Below, in pieces: positions 53,523 to 61,803 of a stretch of DNA of 64,000 nt. The notes under the pieces were generated by a model. The model did no database searches. It was not told the origin of the DNA and saw nothing but the letters and a program-made list of their open reading frames with translations. A program made the position numbers and the translations under genes. Within the stretch, counting starts at the first letter, position 1. Every line of letters starts with the position of its first letter. The stretch lies in NCBI GenBank assembly GCA_025934395.1, contig JAICYC010000004.1, positions 22,905 through 86,904 on the forward strand. Direction: 5' to 3'. Source of the stretch: Solirubrobacteraceae bacterium (GTDB taxonomy: Bacteria; Actinomycetota; Thermoleophilia; Solirubrobacterales; Solirubrobacteraceae).

Positions 53523-54890
53523 ATGCTGAGCCCCCGAAACCGCGAGCTTCTCGGGCTGGTCCCCGCTGCGGTGCTCGTGATCGCGGGCTTCACGGCGATC
53601 TTCATCCAGTCCGAACAGAACGCGCCCGGCGCGTCGACCAACGTCACGCTCAACCACGCCTCCAGCGCGTCGCTGACCTACGGCGCGCTGTTCCTCGCGC
53701 TGTGCCTGGCCGGCCACATGGTGATCCGGCGCGCGCTCCCGCACGCCGATCCGTACCTGTTCCCGCTGGTCGCGGTGCTCACGAGCGTGGGGATCGTGAT
53801 GGTCTACCGGATCGAACCGAGCCTCGCCGGCCAGCAGGCCACCTGGATGGTCGTCGGCCTGGCGCTGTTCGCCGCGACGATCCTCGCGCTGCGCCGTACG
53901 GGGGTGGCGGTGCTCGAGCGCTACCGCTACACGATCGTCGCCGTGGCGATCGGGCTGACGGTCCTCCCCCGCCTGCCCGGGATCGGGCAGCAGGTCAACG
54001 GCGCCTACCTCGCCATCCACGTCGGCAGCGTCGCGTTCCAGCCGGCCGAGCTCGCGAAGATCGCGATCGTGATCTTCCTGGCGAGCTATCTGCGCGACAA
54101 CCGCCAGATACTCGTCACCGCCGGCCGCCGCGTGCTCGGCGTGACGGTCCCGCCGATGAAGCAGTTCGGCCCGATGCTGATCATCTGGGGGGCGGCGATG
54201 GCGACGCTGCTCATCACGCGGGAGCTCGGCACCTCGCTGATGTTCTTCGGGGCGTTCCTGGCGCTGCTCTACGTCGCCACCGGGAGGCTCTCGTTCCCGC
54301 TGATCGGGCTCATGCTGTTCGCGCTCGGTGCGTGGTACGTCGCCGGCCACGTCAGCCATGTGCACGCGCGCGTGGAAGCCTGGGAGCACCCGTTCAAGCC
54401 GAGCCTCTACAACCGCGAAGTCGGCGGGAGCTACCAGCTCGCGCAGTCGCTGTTCGCGCAGGCCGACGGCGGCCTCGGCGGGCGTGGGTTCGACCAGTCG
54501 CTGCTGCGTGGCGCGCACCACGGTGCCCCGATCCTGCCCGTCCCGGAAAGCGACATGATCTATGCGGTGATCGTCAACGAGCTCGGGCTCGCCGGCGCCG
54601 CGGGGCTGCTCGGCGTATACCTGATGCTCGTCGCCCGCGGGCTGAAGACCGCCGTGCTCGCGCGCGACTCCTTCTCGAAGCTGCTCGCCACGGGGCTGTC
54701 GTTCATCCTCGCTCTGCAGGTGTTCGTGATCGTCGGCGGCGTCACGCGCGTGATCCCCCTCACCGGCGTGACGCTCCCGTTCGTCGCCTACGGCGGCTCC
54801 TCGGTGGTGATGAACTTCGTGCTCGTCGCGCTGCTGCTCGTGGTCTCCGAGCGCTCGCGCGCGCCGTACTCGAGCCAGCGGCGCCGCTAG
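53523..54890 (+). CDS. SEDS-family peptidoglycan polymerase (RodA/FtsW)
   Basis: 455 residues with about ten to twelve membrane segments. SEDS motifs include QPAELAKIAIVIFLASYL, ITRELGTSLMFFGAFLALLY, YQLAQSLFAQADGGLGGRGF and LTGVTLPFVAYGGSSVVMN. It polymerises lipid II glycan strands together with a class B PBP. Sequence and the long first outer loop fit RodA/FtsW; the two cannot be told apart here. No PBP gene follows, unlike the rodA-pbpA order in many actinobacteria. Confidence 0.92.
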   Translation: MLSPRNRELLGLVPAAVLVIAGFTAIFIQSEQNAPGASTNVTLNHASSASLTYGALFLALCLAGHMVIRRALPHADPYLFPLVAVLTSVGIVMVYRIEPSLAGQQATWMVVGLALFAATILALRRTGVAVLERYRYTIVAVAIGLTVLPRLPGIGQQVNGAYLAIHVGSVAFQPAELAKIAIVIFLASYLRDNRQILVTAGRRVLGVTVPPMKQFGPMLIIWGAAMATLLITRELGTSLMFFGAFLALLYVATGRLSFPLIGLMLFALGAWYVAGHVSHVHARVEAWEHPFKPSLYNREVGGSYQLAQSLFAQADGGLGGRGFDQSLLRGAHHGAPILPVPESDMIYAVIVNELGLAGAAGLLGVYLMLVARGLKTAVLARDSFSKLLATGLSFILALQVFVIVGGVTRVIPLTGVTLPFVAYGGSSVVMNFVLVALLLVVSERSRAPYSSQRRR

Positions 54891-54997
54891 CCGCGCGGGC
54901 GCAGCGCGCGATGCCGAGCCGGCGAGCCCGCAGCCCGCGCGGGCGCGCCCTGGCGAGCGCAGGTGCGCGCGCGCCGCCGTCGAAAGGTTCTCGACCG

Positions 54998-55870
54998 ATG
55001 ACCCCGCCTGCGAACGCCGACCCGTTCGACCGCCCTGCGCTGCGCGCCGCGCGCGAAGACGAGGAGATCCTCGCGCTCCGCGCCGGTGGCGCGCAAGATC
55101 CCGCGCTGCGCGCGGCCCGCAACCCATGGCTCGCACGCGTGCGCCACGCGCTGGACGAGGACCTGTTCGTGCTGCACGTGCAGCCGATCCTCTCGCTGCG
55201 CGAGAACGCCGTCACCCACCACGAGGTGCTGCTGCGCCTGGCGGACGGCCCGCACGGCACGCTCGTCACCCCCGACCGCTTCCTGCCCGCCGCCGAGCGA
55301 GGGGGCCTGATCGGCGAGATCGACCGCATGGTGCTGGGCAAGGCGGCCGCGCTGCTCGCCACCGTGCAGCGCGCGCACGGGCTGGCGCAGCGGATCAGCG
55401 TGAACGTCTCCGCGCTGTCGATCACCGACGGCGCGCTGCTCGCCGAGCTGGACCGCGCGCTCGCGCGCCACGGCGCGGACCCGTGCGGGCTGATCCTCGA
55501 GGTCACCGAGACCGCTGCGATCTCCGACATGGACGCCGCGGCCGCGTTCTGCGCACAGGCGGAGCGGCTCGGCTGTGCGATCGCGCTCGACGACTTCGGC
55601 GCGGGCTTCGGGTCCTTCCAGTACCTCAAGCGCCTGCCGTTCACCTACCTGAAGATCGACGGCGAGTTCATCCGCGCGCTTCCCAGCTCGCGGATCGACC
55701 AGCTGCTCGTGAAGGCGCTCGTGGGCATCGTCTCGGGGATCGGGCGGCTGACCGTCGCCGAGTTCGTCGGTGACGAAACCACCCTGGAGATGCTGCGCAG
55801 CTACGGCGTGGACTTCGCGCAGGGCTACGCGATCGGCCGGCCCGCGGCGATCCCCGCCGCGTACCTCTGA
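54998..55870 (+). CDS. Stand-alone EAL-domain c-di-GMP phosphodiesterase
   Basis: 290 residues. The N-terminal ~45 residues are polar; the EAL domain then runs to the end. Catalytic motifs are kept: HHEVLLRL (as EVL), SVNVSALS, LEVTETAAISD, ALDDFGAGFGSFQYL, LKIDGEFIR and AEFVGDE, then YGVDFAQGYAIGRP. Hydrolysis of c-di-GMP is likely. No GGDEF or sensor domain is attached. ATG 54998 is chosen because of AAAGG ten bases before it; ATG 54911 is also open. Confidence 0.9.
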   Translation: MTPPANADPFDRPALRAAREDEEILALRAGGAQDPALRAARNPWLARVRHALDEDLFVLHVQPILSLRENAVTHHEVLLRLADGPHGTLVTPDRFLPAAERGGLIGEIDRMVLGKAAALLATVQRAHGLAQRISVNVSALSITDGALLAELDRALARHGADPCGLILEVTETAAISDMDAAAAFCAQAERLGCAIALDDFGAGFGSFQYLKRLPFTYLKIDGEFIRALPSSRIDQLLVKALVGIVSGIGRLTVAEFVGDETTLEMLRSYGVDFAQGYAIGRPAAIPAAYL

Positions 55871-55893
55871 GCGGCGGCGAGCGGCAGGCGCCG

Positions 55894-56757
55894 TCAGCTG
55901 CGGGTGGCGCCCGGCCGGGGGAACTGGCCGCCCATCGCCGCGTCCCACGCGCGGTCGCCCATCAGCCGGCGCGTGTTGATCATCAGCTTCGCCGAGGGCG
56001 TCACCGTCACCCGGCTCGGCGCCCGCCCGCGCGAGATCGCGCGCTCGATCGCGCGCGCGACGCGCTCGGGCCCTCCGCCGAGCCGTTTCATCGGGCCGTC
56101 ATAGGCGCCTTTGGTCAGCGCGCCCACGGAGGCGTTGAACGTCGCGTAGGGATCCTCGGCGGAGCCGTCGAGGTCGCCCATGCTCGCCGTGGCCGCCTCG
56201 CCGAACTCGGTCACGATCAGGCCCGGCTCGATCAGCACCACGTCGATCCCGAAGCCCTTCACCTCGAAGCGCAGGGCGTCGGAGAGCGCCTCGAGCGCGT
56301 ACTTGGTCGCGTGGTAGCAGCCGCCTCCCGGGAACGTCAGGCGGCCGCCCATCGAGCCCACGTTCACGATCTTGCCCCAGCCCTGCTCGCGCATCCCCGG
56401 CAGGACCATCTGGGTGAGCGCGACGAGCCCGAACACGTTCGTCTCGAACTGCCGGCGGAAGGCGTCCATCGGCACCGTCTCGACCGCGCCGCTCTGGCTG
56501 TAGCCGGCGTTGTTGACGAGCACTCCCACGGCGCCCTCCGCCGCGATCACCGCGTCCACGGCGGCGCGCATCGATGCTTCGTCGGTGACGTCGAGCGCGA
56601 GCGTGTGCGCGCCGGCACGCGCGAGCTCGGAGAGCGTGTCGGGGCGCCGCGCGGTGGCGTACACGGTCCAGCCCGCATGCAGCAGCGTCGTCGCGGTCGC
56701 CTCGCCGATGCCCGACGAGCAGCCCGTTATCAGTACCGCTCTCGACCCCTCCGCCAT
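55894..56757 (-). CDS. Short-chain dehydrogenase/reductase
   Basis: 287 residues. TGCSSGIGEATA binds NAD(P), NNAGYSQSGA and the catalytic SMGGRLTFPGGGCYHATKYALE (Ser, Tyr, Lys) are complete. The C-terminal part resembles retinol dehydrogenase-like classical SDRs. ATG 56757 is preferred over 56769 because a TATGCT box ends 7 nt before it. It shares a 33-bp gap with a divergent aldehyde dehydrogenase, so both may act on the same alcohol-aldehyde-acid route. Confidence 0.9.
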   Translation of the reverse strand: MAEGSRAVLITGCSSGIGEATATTLLHAGWTVYATARRPDTLSELARAGAHTLALDVTDEASMRAAVDAVIAAEGAVGVLVNNAGYSQSGAVETVPMDAFRRQFETNVFGLVALTQMVLPGMREQGWGKIVNVGSMGGRLTFPGGGCYHATKYALEALSDALRFEVKGFGIDVVLIEPGLIVTEFGEAATASMGDLDGSAEDPYATFNASVGALTKGAYDGPMKRLGGGPERVARAIERAISRGRAPSRVTVTPSAKLMINTRRLMGDRAWDAAMGGQFPRPGATRS

Positions 56758-56764
56758 CGCGCGC

Positions 56765-56770
56765 AGCATA
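56765..56770 (-). promoter_or_regulatory. -10 box of the SDR gene (TATGCT), leaderless
   Basis: Minus-strand TATGCT ends 7 nt before ATG 56757 and lies 8 bp from the opposing -10 box. Confidence 0.5.
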
Positions 56771-56778
56771 CATCGAGG

Positions 56779-56784
56779 TAGGCT
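56779..56784 (+). promoter_or_regulatory. -10 box of the aldehyde dehydrogenase gene (TAGGCT), leaderless
   Basis: TAGGCT ends 6 nt before ATG 56791, back to back with the SDR -10 box. Confidence 0.5.
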
Positions 56785-56790
56785 GCGTCC

Positions 56791-58293
56791 ATGACCACCA
56801 TCTCGCCTGACACCCTTCCAGACGGCCTCAGCGCCGAGGCCCGTGACTTCATCTCGCAGTCGCACCGCCTGCTGATCGGCGACGCGCGCCCCGAGGCAGC
56901 CGACGGGCGCACGTTCACCACCATCGACCCCGCGACGGGGCAGGACATCGCCGACGTCGCGCTCGGCGGCGCCGAGGACGTCGATCGCGCCGTCGCGGCC
57001 GCTCGTGCGGCGTTCGAGGACGGGCCCTGGGCGACGATGCCCGCGTCCGGGCGCGAGAAGCTGATGAACGCCCTCGCACAGGCTCTCGAAGACCACGCGG
57101 CCGAGTTCGCGCAGATCGAGTCGCTGGACAACGGCAAGCCGGTCGGCCTCGCGCAGTTCGTGGACGTGGGCGGCGCGGTGGCGCACCTCCGCTACTTCGC
57201 CGGCTGGCCCACCAAGATCGAGGGCGCGGTGATCCCCGTGAACGCGCCCAACATGCTCACCTACACACGCCGCGAACCGGTGGGCGTGTGCGGGCAGATC
57301 GTGCCCTGGAACTTCCCGCTGCTGATGGCTGCCTGGAAGCTCGGCCCGGCGCTTGCGGCCGGCTGCACGATCGTCCTGAAGCCGGCCGAGCAGACCCCGC
57401 TCACCGCGCTGCGCATCGCCGAGCTCGCCCTGGAGGTCGGCTTCCCTCCCGGCGTGCTCAACGTCCTCACGGGCGACGGCACCACGGGTGCTGCGCTCGT
57501 CGACCACCCCGACGTCAACAAGATCGCGTTCACCGGCTCGACGGCGGTCGGGCGCGAGATCGGGTCCAAGGCCGGCCGCGCGCTCAAGCGCGTGACGCTG
57601 GAGCTCGGTGGCAAGTCGCCGAACGTGATCCTTCCCGACGCCGACATCGATGCGGCGGTGAAGGGCTCCTTCCAGGGGATCTACTTCAACTCCGGGCAGG
57701 CATGCAACGCGGGCTCGCGCCTGTTCGTGCCCGCAGACCGCTTCGACGAGGTGATGAGCCAGCTCGCCGCTGCGGCCGACGCCGCCAAGCTCGGCCCGGG
57801 TCTGGACCCGGAGACCCAGCTCGGGCCGCTCGTCTCCGCCGAGCAGCACGAGCGCGTGCTCGGCTACATCGATGCGGGTCGCGAGGAAGGCGCAGAGGTC
57901 GTCACGGGCGGCGACGCCGCACTCGGCGACACCGGCGGCTACTTCGTCTCGCCGACCCTGTTCAGCACCACGTCCGACGACCTGAGGATCTCGCGCGAGG
58001 AGATCTTCGGGCCGGTGCTCGTCGCCTCGCCCTATGACAGCCTCGACGAGGTCGCCGCCCGCGCCAACGCGGGCGAGTACGGGCTCGCCGCCGGCGTGTG
58101 GACGCGCGACGTCAGCAACGCCCACAAGCTCGCCGCGAAACTGCGCGCGGGGATGGTCTACGTGAACACCTGGGGCGCGGCCGACCCCGCCGCTCCGTTC
58201 GGCGGCTTCAAGGCGTCGGGCATCGGGCGCGAGCACGGACACGACGGGCTCGACGCCTACCTCGAGGCCAAGACGGTCTGGACAGCTCTGTGA
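56791..58293 (+). CDS. NAD(P)-dependent aldehyde dehydrogenase
   Basis: 500 residues. PWNFPLLMAAWKLGPALAAG, FTGSTAVGREIG, the general-base Glu in LELGGKSPN and the nucleophile Cys in NSGQACNAGSR are intact. The closest known families are ALDH1/2-type and phenylacetaldehyde dehydrogenases. It oxidises aldehydes to acids; the substrate is not indicated. Divergent partner of the SDR gene. Confidence 0.93.
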   Translation: MTTISPDTLPDGLSAEARDFISQSHRLLIGDARPEAADGRTFTTIDPATGQDIADVALGGAEDVDRAVAAARAAFEDGPWATMPASGREKLMNALAQALEDHAAEFAQIESLDNGKPVGLAQFVDVGGAVAHLRYFAGWPTKIEGAVIPVNAPNMLTYTRREPVGVCGQIVPWNFPLLMAAWKLGPALAAGCTIVLKPAEQTPLTALRIAELALEVGFPPGVLNVLTGDGTTGAALVDHPDVNKIAFTGSTAVGREIGSKAGRALKRVTLELGGKSPNVILPDADIDAAVKGSFQGIYFNSGQACNAGSRLFVPADRFDEVMSQLAAAADAAKLGPGLDPETQLGPLVSAEQHERVLGYIDAGREEGAEVVTGGDAALGDTGGYFVSPTLFSTTSDDLRISREEIFGPVLVASPYDSLDEVAARANAGEYGLAAGVWTRDVSNAHKLAAKLRAGMVYVNTWGAADPAAPFGGFKASGIGREHGHDGLDAYLEAKTVWTAL

Positions 58294-58306
58294 TCCACGC
58301 CTGTCC

Positions 58307-59656
58307 GTGAACGCGGTCGCTCACGGCGAGCGCGGGCTGCCCGGCATCCGCTCGACGCGCTGGGCGCCCGCGCTGGCCTCGCTGCTCGCGCTCGCGCTGC
58401 TGGCGGCCACCGTCGAGATCGTCCTCGACGGTGCCGTCGGGCACTCATCGCTGATCCCCAAATCGCCCGCGATCGCGGGCTGGCTGTCCGGCGTCGGCGA
58501 GCGCCTCGGCTTCCGCGTCTTCCTGATCGCGCTGCTCGTCTCGTGCGGCGCCTACGCGGGACTGCTCGCGATCGCCGCACGCACGCGCGGGCGAGGGGAG
58601 GCGGTGATCTCCCGGCGGGCCGCGATCGCGCTGATCGCCGCCCTGCACGTGATCGTCTTCGCCGGCCCGATCCTGCTCTCCACCGACGTCTTCAGCTACA
58701 TCGCGTACGCGCGGATGGGCGTCGAACACGGCCTGAACCCGTACACGCACGGGCCCGCGTCGATCTCGCACGATCCGGTCTTCTACTACGTGGGCCACGT
58801 CTGGCGGCACACCGCGACCGCGTACGGCCCGCTGTACACGCTGATCAGCTATCCGCTCGCGCCGCTCGGGCTCGAGGGTGCGCTGTGGGGGATGAAGGTG
58901 ATCGCGCTCGCCGCGAGCGCCGGGACGCTCGCGCTCACCTGGCGCTGCGCGCGGGATCGGGGCCTCGACCCCACGCTCGCGGTGCTGATCGTCGGCACCA
59001 ACCCGCTGTACGTGATCTACGGCCTCGGCGGTGCGCACAACGACCTGCTGATGATGCTGCTGATGATGGTCGCGGTGAGCCTCACGCTCGGCTCGCTCGC
59101 CTCCTCGCGACGCGAAGCAGGCGCGGCGGCCACGATCGTCGCGGGGGCGCTCGTCAAGGCGACCGTCGCCGTGCTGCTGCCGTACATGCTGCTGGCGCGC
59201 AGGCGCGTCGCCCCGATCCTCGGCGCGATCGGCGCGATCCTCGCCGGCGCGCTCATCGCCTACCTCGCGTTCGGCAGCCACGGGGTCAACATCGTCTCCG
59301 CGCTGAACCGCGACGCGGCGTTCGTCTCCAGCGACAGCTTCGCCAACGAGATCGCCCACCTGTTCGGCGAGCCGGGCGTGTTCCCCGTCGACCACGACCT
59401 GCTCAAGGCGGGTCTCGTGATCGTCGCTCTGCACGTCGCGTGGCGCACCTGGCGCGGATACGACTGGGTCGCCGCCTCCGGCTGGACGCTGCTGGCGATC
59501 TCGGTCACGAGCACCTGGCTGCTCGCCTGGTACATCCTCTGGCCGCTCCCGCTCGCGGTCATATCCCGCGACCGCCGGCTGCTCGCGGCGACGCTCGCCG
59601 TGCAGGGGCTGTACGTGCTGCACCAGATCTCGCCGCTGCTGGCGCCGGTCCAATGA
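58307..59656 (+). CDS. Multi-pass membrane mannosyltransferase-like protein (MptA/B-like)
   Basis: 449 residues with about eleven membrane segments. STDVFSYIAYARMGVEHGLNPY-type sequence after the second or third segment and the region ATAYGPLYTLISYPLAPLG resemble actinobacterial polyprenol-phosphomannose-dependent alpha-1,6-mannosyltransferases (GT-C fold). Start is GTG 58307, 13 bp after the aldehyde dehydrogenase gene. The next gene overlaps its stop by 4 bp. Donor and acceptor are inferred only. Confidence 0.82.
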   Translation: MNAVAHGERGLPGIRSTRWAPALASLLALALLAATVEIVLDGAVGHSSLIPKSPAIAGWLSGVGERLGFRVFLIALLVSCGAYAGLLAIAARTRGRGEAVISRRAAIALIAALHVIVFAGPILLSTDVFSYIAYARMGVEHGLNPYTHGPASISHDPVFYYVGHVWRHTATAYGPLYTLISYPLAPLGLEGALWGMKVIALAASAGTLALTWRCARDRGLDPTLAVLIVGTNPLYVIYGLGGAHNDLLMMLLMMVAVSLTLGSLASSRREAGAAATIVAGALVKATVAVLLPYMLLARRRVAPILGAIGAILAGALIAYLAFGSHGVNIVSALNRDAAFVSSDSFANEIAHLFGEPGVFPVDHDLLKAGLVIVALHVAWRTWRGYDWVAASGWTLLAISVTSTWLLAWYILWPLPLAVISRDRRLLAATLAVQGLYVLHQISPLLAPVQ

Positions 59657-60147
59657 GCAGCGCCGCCCCCACCCGGCGGGCCGACCCGTTCTCCTCGCTG
59701 CCCGAGCCGCTGCGCCCGCTCGCGCAGGAGCCCGAGGACCGCCGGCGCACGAGCACCACGTGGCTGGTGGAGACGACGCTGCTCGTGCTCGTCGCGGTGC
59801 TGCTCGCCACCGCGACGATCCACGACGTTGCGCGCCAGACGGGCATCAACGATCGCCTGATCGCGGACCTCGCCACGTGGCGCGCCTACACCGGCCACCA
59901 CTACAAGAACGTCGACATCGATCAGCAGCTGCTCGGGCCCTCGAGCGAACACGAGGTGGTGTGCGGGAACACGAGCCCGGGGCCGCCCAAACGCCGCACG
60001 CAGCTGTGCCTGGCCATCTGGGGTCCGGAGCACGGAGGCCGGCGAACGGTGCACGGCGGCTGGTACATCCCGCCCGGCTCCGAAGACCAGCGCGCCGACC
60101 GCTATGGCTGCTTCGGCGCAGGGGCCGAGGGTATCTGCAGGCGATGA
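59653..60147 (+). CDS. Membrane-anchored protein of unknown function with four outer Cys
   Basis: 164 residues. A polar N-terminus of about 38 residues, one membrane segment (about 39-58), then an outer domain with VARQTGINDRLIADLATWRAYTG-type start and four cysteines (VVCGNTS, TQLCLAIW, RYGCFGAG, EGICRR) that could form two disulfides. ATGA overlaps link it to glycosyltransferase-like genes on both sides, so it probably works with them. Not recognised. Confidence 0.75.
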   Translation: MSSAAPTRRADPFSSLPEPLRPLAQEPEDRRRTSTTWLVETTLLVLVAVLLATATIHDVARQTGINDRLIADLATWRAYTGHHYKNVDIDQQLLGPSSEHEVVCGNTSPGPPKRRTQLCLAIWGPEHGGRRTVHGGWYIPPGSEDQRADRYGCFGAGAEGICRR

Positions 60148-61751
60148 GCGCCACCGCGAGCGTCGCGCCTGCGCGTGAAGCCGGGGCCGTGGGGCGTCGG
60201 CGTCTGCCTCGCTGGTGGCCACTGGGGGCGATCGTGATCGCCGGTGCGGCGCTGCGGCTGTCCACGCTGGGGCTGCAGAGCTTCTGGTACGACGAGGCGT
60301 TCACCCCCGTCCACGTGCTGCACCCGAGCCTCTTCTCCACGCTCAGCTCGATGGTGCACACCGAGAACTCCCCGCCGGTCTGGTACGTGCTCGAGTGGCT
60401 CGACTCGCGCGTGCTGGGGACGGGCGAGGTGGCGCTGCGGCTTCCCTCCGCGCTCGCCGGGATCGCGCTCTTGTGGGCCCTGTACGCGGTAGGTGACGAG
60501 CTCGCGGGCCGGCGCTGTGCGATCGCCGCCGCCGCGCTCGCAGCGGTGTGCCCCCTGTTCGTCTGGTACTCGCAGGAGGCGCGCGTGTACGCGCTGTTCG
60601 CGCTCACCAGCGCGGTCGCGCTGCTGTGCTTCCTGCGCGCGGAGCGCGACCCGACGCCGGGGCGCCTCGCAGCGTTCGCGGGGGCCGGTGCCCTCGCGCT
60701 CGCCACCCACTACTTCCAGGCGTTCATGCTGATCGGGATGGGCCTGTGGCTGTTGCGGCGCGAGCCGCTGCGGCGGCGGGCGCTGCCCCCGCTCGCCGCG
60801 ATCGGCGCGGTGGCGCTCGCGCTCGTGCCGCTGCTGATCGCCCAGGGCGGCCACGGCACGCAATGGATCGGGCGCTGGCCGCTCGGCGAACGCCTCGCGG
60901 CGATCCCGCAGTACTACCTGCTGGGAACCTCGGGCGAACCGCTCGGCCACGGCATCGAGCTGCTCGTCGCGCTGCCGCTGCTGGCGTGTGCCGCGTTCGG
61001 CCTGTGGCGGCTCGCAGACCGCCCCACCGCCTCCGCGCGCGGCGAGGTCCCGGCGGGCGGCGCCGGCCCCGGCCCCGGCGGGCCCCCCGGGGCGGGGCGC
61101 AGCCCGGATGCTCCCGCGCGAACCCCCGAGGCCGCGGCCGCGCTGCTCACGCTGATCGCGGCGTGCGGCGTGCTGATCCCGATCGTCCTGATCGCCTTCG
61201 GGGGCGACTACCTCGCGCCGCGCAACCTGATCGGCGCGATGGTGCCGGTGACGGCGCTCGTGGCCGTGCTGGGCACGTCCCCGCAGGCGGGCCGCACGGG
61301 GGCGGGGCTGCTCGCCGCCGGCGTGGTCGCGTCGGCGGCGATCACGATCGACGTGAACCTCAGCCCGCGACTGCAGCGCGGCGACTGGCGCGGCGTGGCG
61401 GACGGGCTGCGCCGGAGCCCCGCGCCGCGCGCGCGTGCGATCACGACCGTCGAGCTCGGCGCGGCGCCACTCGAGTACTACCTCCGCGGCCTGCACAACC
61501 TCCACCGCGGCGCGAGCGTGCTCGTCAGCGAGATCGACGAGACCGGCTACGCGCCGCTGCGCCGCTCGGCGGGGGAGCCGCCTGCGCCGGGGTTCGCACT
61601 GCTCGAACGAGCCGACTCCGACGGCCTCATCACCTACCGCTTCGGGTCGTCCGTCCCGCGGCCGGTGACCGAGTCCGAGCTGCGCGCGCACGTGATCACG
61701 CGCGCCCACCCCGAGGTGCTGGTGCCCGCGGGCGATACGGTGCTGCGATGA
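60144..61751 (+). CDS. Multi-pass membrane glycosyltransferase, GT39/ArnT-like
   Basis: 535 residues with about ten membrane segments. The first outer loop LGLQSFWYDEAFTPVHVL has the W-YDEA acidic motif of PMT/ArnT enzymes; NSPPVWYVLEWL and YSQEARVYALFAL follow. A Gly/Pro-rich insert (about 300-330) and a soluble C-terminal domain (about 405-535) are seen. It likely transfers a sugar from polyprenyl phosphate to an outer acceptor. Last gene before the hopanoid operon. Confidence 0.84.
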   Translation: MSATASVAPAREAGAVGRRRLPRWWPLGAIVIAGAALRLSTLGLQSFWYDEAFTPVHVLHPSLFSTLSSMVHTENSPPVWYVLEWLDSRVLGTGEVALRLPSALAGIALLWALYAVGDELAGRRCAIAAAALAAVCPLFVWYSQEARVYALFALTSAVALLCFLRAERDPTPGRLAAFAGAGALALATHYFQAFMLIGMGLWLLRREPLRRRALPPLAAIGAVALALVPLLIAQGGHGTQWIGRWPLGERLAAIPQYYLLGTSGEPLGHGIELLVALPLLACAAFGLWRLADRPTASARGEVPAGGAGPGPGGPPGAGRSPDAPARTPEAAAALLTLIAACGVLIPIVLIAFGGDYLAPRNLIGAMVPVTALVAVLGTSPQAGRTGAGLLAAGVVASAAITIDVNLSPRLQRGDWRGVADGLRRSPAPRARAITTVELGAAPLEYYLRGLHNLHRGASVLVSEIDETGYAPLRRSAGEPPAPGFALLERADSDGLITYRFGSSVPRPVTESELRAHVITRAHPEVLVPAGDTVLR

Positions 61752-61759
61752 CTCGGGGT

Positions 61760-61776
61760 CACATGGATGCCATGTG
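61760..61776. promoter_or_regulatory. 17-bp palindrome upstream of shc, candidate operator
   Basis: CACATGG-ATG-CCATGTG is a perfect inverted repeat with 7-bp arms, 14 bp upstream of the shc -10 box, so it covers the expected -35 region. Confidence 0.5.
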
Positions 61777-61790
61777 TCTGCAAAAAGATC

Positions 61791-61796
61791 TAGCGT
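61791..61796 (+). promoter_or_regulatory. -10 box of shc (TAGCGT), leaderless
   Basis: TAGCGT ends 7 nt before ATG 61804 and favours that start over GTG 61774. Confidence 0.5.
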
Positions 61797-61803
61797 TCCG
61801 CCG

